From: Oceanimonas sp052119705
Lineage (GTDB): Bacteria; Pseudomonadota; Gammaproteobacteria; Enterobacterales; Aeromonadaceae
DNA length: 64,000 nucleotides
Reading direction: 5' to 3'
NCBI RefSeq assembly: GCF_052119705.1
Contig: NZ_JBGQOP010000010.1
Location: forward strand, 1-64,000
Position numbers and translations under genes: made by a program. The notes beneath the pieces were generated by a model, which did no database searches, had not been told where the DNA came from, and was given only the letters and a program-made list of their open reading frames with translations. Numbering within the stretch: the stretch's first letter is position 1; each line of letters begins with the position of its first letter. This document shows positions 58,033 to 64,000 of this stretch, piece by piece.

Positions 58033-59286
58033 ATGTTAAAGCGTGACATGAATATCGCCGATTACGATCCCCAGTTGTGGCAAGCCATGTGTGATGAAAC
58101 TCAGCGTCAAGAAGAGCATATTGAGTTAATCGCTTCAGAAAACTACACCAGCCCGCGCGTAATGGAAGCACAAGGCTCACAGCTCACCAATAAATATGCC
58201 GAAGGCTACCCTGGTAAGCGCTTCTACGGCGGCTGTGAATACGTAGATATCGCCGAGCAGTTGGCGATTGATCGTGCTAAAGAATTGTTTGGTGCTACCT
58301 ATGCCAACGTGCAACCACATTCTGGCTCACAAGCTAACTCTGCGGTATTTATGGCGCTGGTAAAGCCAGGTGACACCGTAATGGGCATGAACTTGGCTCA
58401 CGGCGGCCACTTGACCCACGGCTCTCCTGCCAACTTCTCTGGCAAAATGTACAACATCATTCCTTACGGCATCAACGAAGCCGGCGTTATCGACTACGAA
58501 GAAATGGAACGCTTAGCCATTGAGCACAAGCCGAAGATGATCATCGGTGGTTTCTCTGCGTTTTCTGGTATCGTTGATTGGGCGCGCATGCGTGAGATCG
58601 CCGATAAAATTGGCGCTTGGTTTATGGTTGATATGGCCCACGTTGCCGGCTTGATTGCCACCGGTCACTACCCAAGCCCGATTAAGCATGCCCACGTCGT
58701 TACCACTACCACCCATAAAACGCTGGCAGGCCCACGCGGCGGTTTGATTTTATCGGCCGAAAACGACGAAGATCTGGAGAAGAAGCTGAATTCAGCTGTC
58801 TTCCCTGGTGGCCAAGGCGGCCCCCTGATGCACGTGATCGCCGGCAAAGCCGTGGCCTTTAAAGAAGCCATGGAGCCTGAATTCAAAGTTTACCAAGGCC
58901 AAGTATTGAAAAATGCCCAAGCCATGGCCGATGAATTCATCAAGCGCGGTTATAAAGTGGTTTCAGGTGGCACTTACAACCATTTGTTCTTGCTCGATTT
59001 AATCGACAAAGACATTACTGGTAAAGATGCAGACGCCGCTTTGGGCAAAGCCTTCATCACGGTAAACAAAAACTCAGTACCTAACGATCCTCGCTCACCT
59101 TTTGTGACTTCAGGTATTCGTATCGGTACACCTGCGGTCACTCGTCGTGGTTTTAACGAAGCCGACGTGCGCCAGTTAGCCGGTTGGATTTGTGATGTGT
59201 TAGATAACATCAACGACGATGCCGTCATTGCTTCTGTTAAAGAGCAAGTGCAAGACATCTGCCGTCGTCATCCTGTTTACGCTTAA
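58033..59286 (+). CDS. glyA: Serine hydroxymethyltransferase
   Basis: The 417-residue PLP enzyme interconverts serine and glycine and charges tetrahydrofolate. HIELIASENYTSPRVMEAQGS (from about 31), the PLP Lys in VVTTTTHKTLAGPRGG (Lys about 229), and TSGIRIGTPAVTRRGF (about 358-373) are present. Length equals E. coli GlyA (417). AGGAGA precedes the ATG. Divergent from the torD run. It feeds one-carbon units used in purine and thymidylate synthesis. Confidence 0.98.
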   Translation: MLKRDMNIADYDPQLWQAMCDETQRQEEHIELIASENYTSPRVMEAQGSQLTNKYAEGYPGKRFYGGCEYVDIAEQLAIDRAKELFGATYANVQPHSGSQANSAVFMALVKPGDTVMGMNLAHGGHLTHGSPANFSGKMYNIIPYGINEAGVIDYEEMERLAIEHKPKMIIGGFSAFSGIVDWARMREIADKIGAWFMVDMAHVAGLIATGHYPSPIKHAHVVTTTTHKTLAGPRGGLILSAENDEDLEKKLNSAVFPGGQGGPLMHVIAGKAVAFKEAMEPEFKVYQGQVLKNAQAMADEFIKRGYKVVSGGTYNHLFLLDLIDKDITGKDADAALGKAFITVNKNSVPNDPRSPFVTSGIRIGTPAVTRRGFNEADVRQLAGWICDVLDNINDDAVIASVKEQVQDICRRHPVYA

Positions 59287-59323
59287 TTGCCTAAGCTCGA
59301 TAGATTAGCTAGATGCTGACAGC

Positions 59324-59349
59324 AAACGGGACCCTAGGGTCCCGTTTTT
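59324..59349 (+). terminator. Rho-independent terminator after glyA
   Basis: AACGGGACCC/GGGTCCCGTT (with a central TA) is a perfect palindrome followed by TTTTTG. Very strong stem. Confidence 0.93.
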
Positions 59350-59416
59350 GTTTGGTTAAGTGTAAAGGGTTAAGGGCAAAGAGGACGACACACACCCAAA
59401 AACTAAACCTAGAACC

Positions 59417-59600
59417 ATTTTTGCCACGGAATCCACGGAAACCACGGACGTAGTTCACAAGCGACAAGAGCCAAAGATATTTTATGGTAAGAGCTTGCTC
59501 TCTGATGATGAGGCGTTTGGCTCTTACTATTAATCGTTTTATCTCAGCTTTGACCTTTTTAGATCTGATCACTATTTTTCCGTGTATTCAGTGGCAAATA
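59417..59600. repeat. GCCACGG palindromic element, full copy 2
   Basis: Starts TTTTTGCCACGGAATCC, contains TATGGTAAGAGC, then GTTTGGCTCTTACTA, then GATCTGATCACTATTTTTCC, and ends GTGGCAAATAG. Landmarks and order equal those at 25638-25832; length differs by about 10 bp. Confidence 0.75.
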
Positions 59601-59730
59601 GTCTTAAGGCTCTAGGTATTAGGTGTTTGCTCCTCACACTTTACGCTTCACCCCTCACGCGCCCTAAGCCACTGGCAATCTTAAGTCCGCTTATTTACAC
59701 TGAAGACCGAATTTAGCTTAGGGAGTCGCT

Positions 59731-60180
59731 ATGCATTGTCCCTTTTGTCAAGCCACCGACACTAAGGTGATTGACTCACGCTTAGTGGGTGAAGGTTTAC
59801 AGGTGCGCCGTCGCCGCGAGTGCCTCGCCTGTAAAGAGCGTTTTACTACCTTTGAAACCGCCGAATTGGTCATGCCGCGCATTATTAAAAGTAACGGTAT
59901 TCGCGAGCCTTTTAATGAAGCTAAATTAGAAGCCGGCATGCAGCGGGCGTTAGAAAAACGTCCGGTAAGCATAGAAGCCATAGAGCAGTCGGTGCTGCGC
60001 ATTATGTCGCAACTGCGGGCCACGGGTGAGCGCGAAGTAAAGTCCGAGCTGATCGGTAATTTGGTGATGGAAGAGCTGAAGCTGCTGGATAAGGTGGCTT
60101 ACATTCGCTTTGCCTCTGTGTATCGCTGCTTTGAAGACTTACGCGAATTTGGTGAAGAAATCGCCCGCTTGGAGCAATAA
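59731..60180 (+). CDS. nrdR: Transcriptional repressor NrdR
   Basis: The 149-residue nucleotide-sensing repressor of ribonucleotide reductase genes has a zinc ribbon (CPFC at 3-6, CLAC at 31-34) and an ATP-cone domain (about 49-139; VMPRIIKSNGIREPFNEAKLEAGMQRAL). Length equals E. coli NrdR (149). ribD starts directly after its stop codon, the usual nrdR-ribD order. No NrdR box is evident at its own promoter. Confidence 0.97.
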   Translation: MHCPFCQATDTKVIDSRLVGEGLQVRRRRECLACKERFTTFETAELVMPRIIKSNGIREPFNEAKLEAGMQRALEKRPVSIEAIEQSVLRIMSQLRATGEREVKSELIGNLVMEELKLLDKVAYIRFASVYRCFEDLREFGEEIARLEQ

Positions 60181-61446
60181 GTGTTTAACTCTCGATCTAA
60201 TTCTCAGTCCGGCTCTCAGTTCGACTCTCTGTTTGATGTGCAAGATGCGCAGTGGATGGCTCGCGCCTTAGAATTGGCGCGCCGTGGCCGTTTTACTGCC
60301 AGTCCTAATCCTGCCGTGGGCTGTGTGCTGATTAAAAAAGATCAGCTGACAGGTGAACAGCACTTGGTAGGTGAAGGTTTTCATCGCCAAGCGGGCGGCC
60401 CTCATGCCGAAGTGTTTGCGCTGCGACAAGCAGGTAGCTTGGCAAAAGGTGCCACTGCCTATGTGACGCTGGAGCCTTGTGCACATACGGGCCGCACGCC
60501 ACCGTGCGCCCAAGCGCTAATTGATGCAGGCGTGGCACGGGTGGTGGTGGCCTGTTTGGATGCGAATCCGCAAGTGTCGGGCAGAGGCATTGCCATGTTG
60601 CAGGCCGCCGGCATTGCCGCAGAAGCAGGCTTAATGGCGGCGGAGGCCGAGGCCATTAATGCCGGGTTTATGCAGCGTATGCGCAGCGGTTTACCCTATG
60701 TGACGGTGAAACTGGCCGCCAGCTTGGATGGTCGTACGGCCTTAGCAAATGGCGAAAGTAAGTGGATTACGGGGGCGGCGGCGCGCCGCGATGTGCAGCG
60801 CCATAGAGCCTTGAGTTGCGCCATTTTATCCGGTGCCGATACGGTATTAATGGATAATGCTAGCCTCAATGTGCGCTGGTCTGAGCTGCCAGAGTCCGTG
60901 CAGAAACAGTACGGCCAGTATGTGTTGCCTAGCTCTTTGTCTGATTCTCTATCAAGTGAATCAACAATCGAGCCGCCATCAAATGAGCCACAGTTACGCC
61001 AACCGCTGCGGGTGATTATCGATACCCGCAATCGGCTGACGCCTGATCTCAAGCTATTCAGTTTACCTGGCCCGATTTTATTATTGCGAGGTCAAGTGAG
61101 TGGATGCTTTAACGAACAAGTCGAAGAGTGCATCTTGCCGCTTACAGCTCAGGGTAAACTAGACTTGCACGCCTTAATGATAGAGCTGGGTAAGCGCCAG
61201 ATTAATCGGTTGTGGATCGAGGCGGGCGCGCAATTGTGTGGTGCCTTATTTAACGAACAACTGGTAGACGAGCTGGTGTTGTATCAAGCACCTAAGCTGA
61301 TGGGCAGCAGTGCGCGTGGCTTGTTCGACTTACCTAATGTTACCGACATGCAGCAGGTGATTAACTTGCAATGGCAAGACGTGCGCCAAATAGGTGCAGA
61401 TCTTAAGCTCACCGCACGCATTAGCAAGCGGCTTGCTCTCGAATGA
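60181..61446 (+). CDS. ribD: Riboflavin biosynthesis deaminase/reductase RibD
   Basis: The 421-residue bifunctional enzyme performs the deaminase and reductase steps of riboflavin synthesis. Deaminase zinc motifs are PHAEVFAL (HAE) and TLEPCAHTGRTPPCAQAL (PC...C), at about 79-110. The reductase domain begins YVTVKLAASLDGRTA (about 182). The start is a GTG immediately after the nrdR stop, with GGAG 7 bp upstream. At 421 residues it is longer than E. coli RibD (367) because of a Ser/Gln-rich N-terminal extension and an insert SSLSDSLSSESTIEPPSNEP (about 260-280) in the reductase domain. Confidence 0.94.
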   Translation: MFNSRSNSQSGSQFDSLFDVQDAQWMARALELARRGRFTASPNPAVGCVLIKKDQLTGEQHLVGEGFHRQAGGPHAEVFALRQAGSLAKGATAYVTLEPCAHTGRTPPCAQALIDAGVARVVVACLDANPQVSGRGIAMLQAAGIAAEAGLMAAEAEAINAGFMQRMRSGLPYVTVKLAASLDGRTALANGESKWITGAAARRDVQRHRALSCAILSGADTVLMDNASLNVRWSELPESVQKQYGQYVLPSSLSDSLSSESTIEPPSNEPQLRQPLRVIIDTRNRLTPDLKLFSLPGPILLLRGQVSGCFNEQVEECILPLTAQGKLDLHALMIELGKRQINRLWIEAGAQLCGALFNEQLVDELVLYQAPKLMGSSARGLFDLPNVTDMQQVINLQWQDVRQIGADLKLTARISKRLALE

Positions 61447-61576
61447 GGTCTGCTTAACAGTAACCGCATTGGCTTGTGACTATTATTCACGGCATGTATC
61501 AGTCGTTTGCCGATAGCCTTGAGGCGCGGCGAGCGAACTGTCAGTCAATTTAAGTTAAATATTAAGGGAGCCTCCC

Positions 61577-62686
61577 ATGGCCTTAAGCAATACCCAAGAC
61601 ATTATCGACGATATTCGACAGGGCAAAATGGTCATCTTAATGGATGACGAAGGCCGCGAAAACGAAGGCGACTTGATCATGGCCTCGCACCATGTACGCC
61701 CCGACGACATTAATTTTATGGCCAAATATGGCCGCGGGTTAATTTGCCTGACCCTAACCGAAGCTCGTTGTCGTCAGTTGAATATTCCGCAAATGGTGAG
61801 CCGCAATACCGAGCAGTTTTCTACCGCTTTTACGGTATCCATTGAGGCGGCCGTTGGCGTTACTACCGGCATTTCTGCCGCCGACCGCGCCCGCACCGTG
61901 CAAGCGGCGGTGGCCCCGGATGCTAAACCCGCTGATTTAGTGCAGCCTGGACATATTTTCCCGCTCAAAGCACAAAACGGCGGTGTGCTGACCCGCGCCG
62001 GCCATACGGAAGCTGGCTGTGATTTAGCGCGTTTGGCGGGCTTAGAGCCCTCAGCCGTAATAGTGGAAATCTTAAATGAAGACGGCACCATGGCGCGGCG
62101 CGCCGACTTAGAAGTGTTTGCCGAACAACACGGTATTAAATTGGGCACCATTGCCGATTTAATCGAATACCGTAATCAAAACGAAACCACTATCGAGCAA
62201 GTCGCGCGCTGTAAACTGCCCACCGAATTTGGCGAGTTTGAACTGCTGACCTTTAGAGACACCATCGATAACCAAGTGCACTTTGCGCTGAAAAAAGGCG
62301 ACATTAAGGCGGACCAGCCGACCTTAGTACGGGTGCACATTCACGACGTGTTTACCGATATTCTGATGACCGACCGTCATTCTGCGCGCACTTGGCCGTT
62401 GGCCAAATCCATGCAGCGCATTGCCGATGAGGGCGGCGTGTTGGTGGTATTAGGCCAAGATCAGGTAACCGATCAGCTGTTGTCTTTGGTACGCCAATTT
62501 GAAGCGGTCGATAAGGGCGAGCAGGCAGAAGCGCCCAAGTGGCGCGGTACTTCACGCCGCGTGGGTGTGGGCTCGCAAATCTTGCAGGCATTGGGTGTGG
62601 GCAAGATGAAGTTGCTTAGCTCGCCGAAGCGTTATCACGCACTGTCGGGCTTTGGCCTTGAGGTAGTGGAATACGTTACCGACTGA
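61577..62686 (+). CDS. ribB: 3,4-dihydroxy-2-butanone-4-phosphate synthase with degenerate cyclohydrolase domain (RibBX)
   Basis: The 369-residue protein has a complete N-terminal DHBP synthase domain (about 1-205; MDDEGRENEGDLIMA, VLTRAGHTEAGCDLARLAG). It makes the four-carbon precursor of riboflavin. The C-terminal part (about 210-369) has the GTP cyclohydrolase II fold but lacks its zinc Cys cluster: where C-x-x-GD...RCDC is expected it reads VHIHDVFTDILMTDRHSARTW. This is the RibBX variant described in Proteobacteria, without cyclohydrolase activity. It is 130 bp after ribD and followed at once by a terminator; ribE and ribH are not adjacent. Confidence 0.92.
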   Translation: MALSNTQDIIDDIRQGKMVILMDDEGRENEGDLIMASHHVRPDDINFMAKYGRGLICLTLTEARCRQLNIPQMVSRNTEQFSTAFTVSIEAAVGVTTGISAADRARTVQAAVAPDAKPADLVQPGHIFPLKAQNGGVLTRAGHTEAGCDLARLAGLEPSAVIVEILNEDGTMARRADLEVFAEQHGIKLGTIADLIEYRNQNETTIEQVARCKLPTEFGEFELLTFRDTIDNQVHFALKKGDIKADQPTLVRVHIHDVFTDILMTDRHSARTWPLAKSMQRIADEGGVLVVLGQDQVTDQLLSLVRQFEAVDKGEQAEAPKWRGTSRRVGVGSQILQALGVGKMKLLSSPKRYHALSGFGLEVVEYVTD

Positions 62687-62706
62687 TGATCAATAGCTGT
62701 TTGTTT

Positions 62707-62738
62707 TAAAAAAGCCCACGTTAAGTGGGCTTTTTTTT
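62707..62738 (+). terminator. Rho-independent terminator after ribBX
   Basis: AAAAAAGCCCAC, GTTAA loop, GTGGGCTTTTTTTT. Symmetric, so it can act in both directions. Confidence 0.95.
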
Positions 62739-62820
62739 GAGCTGTTGGTTGAGTTTTGATGCACAAACGTCAACAATGGCGGCCTCAACTGAATTACATT
62801 ACTAGCAGGCAAGGAAGCTA

Positions 62821-64000
62821 ATGGCCACTTGGGGAAAAGGACTACGAGCTAAGGCGGTGTGGGCTGTGATTGGTGCCTGTCTACTGATATTTATTCCAGC
62901 AGCAGCCATGGGCTGGCAATTAGTGTCAGGGGTGCAAGAGCACTTTGGCCGTGCTTTTGCCCTTAATTTCACGCAACTAAACCGACAAAATATTTTAGTG
63001 CCTCTGTCTCGAGATTTAGCTCTGGCGCAACGCTTTGCTGATTCTATCCTGATGCAGCAGTGGTTGAGCCAAGAAGATAATCCACAAGACAAAGCGCTGT
63101 TATTTCGTGAGAGCGAAGGCTATCTCAAGGATTTCAGTAGCCATTCCTTTTTTATTATCAGTACGCAATCTGGGGCTTATTACTATCGAGAAGCCAATAA
63201 AGCGTTCGATGGCCAACCCGAGTATACCCTTAAAGCCAACAACCCCGATGACAGCTGGTTTTACAATGTGCTGGCTAATGGCCAACAGGTGAATATTAAC
63301 GTTAACCGAGATGCGCGGCTGCAAACGACGCGTGTTTGGTTAAATATTCTGATTGAAGCCCAAGGCAAGGTGTTGGGCATGGCGGGCACCGGCATCGATC
63401 TGACCCAGTTTATCGAGCAGTTTATTGCGACCGATGAAGTGGGCGTCACACCTATGATTATCGATGAGCAAGGTGCCTTTCAGGCGCATCCCGACAAAGA
63501 CACTATCGCCATTGGCTCGGCCGCAGGAGCCGAGGTGCAACAAAGAACCTTATTGGCGCAATTGCCCGAGGCCCAGCAGGCGCGGCTTCGCACCTTGATG
63601 GCTGAGGCTAAAAAAAATCCCCAGCAAGTGAGTCTTGACCACTTTACCTTGGCCGATAAGCGCCAATTAGTGGCGCTCAGTTTTATACCCGAATTGAGCT
63701 GGTATGTGGTGACCGCCATTGATCTGGATGCGGCGCAGATACTGGAGCCGGGTTGGTTAACCCTCTCTCTGTTGGCCTTTATTCTGATCTTGGTGTTGTT
63801 GCTGTTGGCCTTGGCTTACGCGGTAGAGCGACTGATGTTATTGCCCTTGCGTCGCTTACAAAGCTCGGCCAGTGCCATCGCTAATGGCAATTATCAGGTG
63901 TCGTTACCGCCCTCAACAGGTGATGAAATAGGCGACTTGAGCACGGCGTTTGGGGTGATGGCCAACAAGGTGCAGACGCACACCCAAGAGCTGGAAAACA
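62821..64000 (+). CDS. Membrane receptor with Cache sensor and HAMP domain (3' end outside window)
   Basis: The frame from ATG 62821 is open for 393 codons to the window edge. It has an N-terminal transmembrane helix (about 14-35), a large periplasmic region (about 36-310) resembling a double Cache domain (FIISTQSGAYYYRE, NPDDSWFYNVLANGQQVNINVNRD, VLGMAGTGIDL), a second helix (about 316-340) and a HAMP domain (about 340-392; LPLRRLQSSASAIANGNYQV). The sequence then enters a likely coiled coil (HTQELEN). The output domain is cut off; it could be a chemoreceptor, histidine kinase or diguanylate cyclase. AAGGAA lies before the ATG. Confidence 0.8.
   Translation, partial: MATWGKGLRAKAVWAVIGACLLIFIPAAAMGWQLVSGVQEHFGRAFALNFTQLNRQNILVPLSRDLALAQRFADSILMQQWLSQEDNPQDKALLFRESEGYLKDFSSHSFFIISTQSGAYYYREANKAFDGQPEYTLKANNPDDSWFYNVLANGQQVNINVNRDARLQTTRVWLNILIEAQGKVLGMAGTGIDLTQFIEQFIATDEVGVTPMIIDEQGAFQAHPDKDTIAIGSAAGAEVQQRTLLAQLPEAQQARLRTLMAEAKKNPQQVSLDHFTLADKRQLVALSFIPELSWYVVTAIDLDAAQILEPGWLTLSLLAFILILVLLLLALAYAVERLMLLPLRRLQSSASAIANGNYQVSLPPSTGDEIGDLSTAFGVMANKVQTHTQELEN

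Larger units (their letters stand above)
59287..59730. other. 444 bp repeat-bearing spacer between glyA and nrdR
   Basis: No gene is supported; the 87-codon minus-strand frame at 59309-59572 is repeat DNA. It carries the glyA terminator, a full GCCACGG element and a CTCCTCAC...TTCACCCCTCACGCG module (59629-59661). Confidence 0.75.

Noticed and set aside
59309..59572. 87-codon minus-strand frame after glyA
   Set aside because: It runs through the glyA terminator and the GCCACGG repeat element, which are non-coding elsewhere.

Overview
The window reads as chromosomal DNA of a marine gammaproteobacterium, probably Aeromonadales (Oceanisphaera, Oceanimonas or Zobellella-like). This is inferred from the conserved order aroQ-accB-accC / yhdT-panF-prmA / dusB-fis, the yfbV-ackA-pta and tesA-ybbA-ybbP blocks, and a ribBX-type riboflavin gene. 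It is mostly core genome. There are no rRNA or tRNA genes, no CRISPR array and no intact insertion sequence. The gene spacers, however, are unusually rich in dispersed palindromic repeats.

Layout. 1-6 kb: a Tag-like DNA glycosylase, tesA divergent from the ybbA-ybbP exporter, yfcH. 6-12 kb: tpx, pta-ackA, yfbV, a VanX-type dipeptidase. 12-20 kb: gabD, a BetT-type choline transporter, two lipoproteins, purT, a histidine phosphatase. 20-25 kb: a 49-residue DUF2256 protein, an unknown membrane protein, a DUF6933 gene broken by an amber stop, an RsbQ-like hydrolase overlapping a PAS-GGDEF cyclase, and a periplasmic ankyrin protein. 26-29 kb: the oxygen-dependent methionine synthase pair mesD/mesX with a MetR-type regulator. 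29.6-36 kb: a copper resistance island (copA, copB, cupredoxin, cytochrome c), with its histidine kinase at one edge and its response regulator at the other. 36-41 kb: mntP behind a manganese riboswitch, then a doxX-azoR-yqjG-pirin operon divergent from a YhaJ-like regulator. 42-44 kb: a GAF-GGDEF cyclase and a patch of decayed mobile DNA. 44-52 kb: fis/dusB, prmA/panF/yhdT, accCB/aroQ. 52-58 kb: acs and a packed five-gene run (torD-like, DUF2956, amidoligase, class I amidotransferase-like hydrolase, VTT membrane protein). 58-64 kb: glyA, nrdR-ribD, ribBX, and the 5' part of a Cache-HAMP receptor.

Functional links. pta-ackA and acs form the acetate overflow and re-uptake pair. glyA, mesDX, metR and purT belong to one-carbon and methionine metabolism, with mesDX replacing folate-dependent methionine synthesis. 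The yhaJ cluster deals with quinones and redox-cycling aromatics. The cop island handles periplasmic copper.

Repeats. At least five families were seen: a palindrome with a conserved CCAGC-GCTGG mini-hairpin (3 whole copies plus half a copy at the window edge); an approximately 190 bp palindromic element bounded by GCCACGG (2 full copies plus fragments); GCTGGGCGCT/CTCACC modules that sometimes form terminators or cover stop codons; a complete 296 bp MITE with 16 bp inverted ends and a 9 bp target duplication; and a 269 bp MITE-like element with 20 bp inverted ends. The best candidates for undescribed biology are the RsbQ-like/PAS-GGEEF couple, the amidoligase operon, a possible small transcript divergent from metR, and these repeats.
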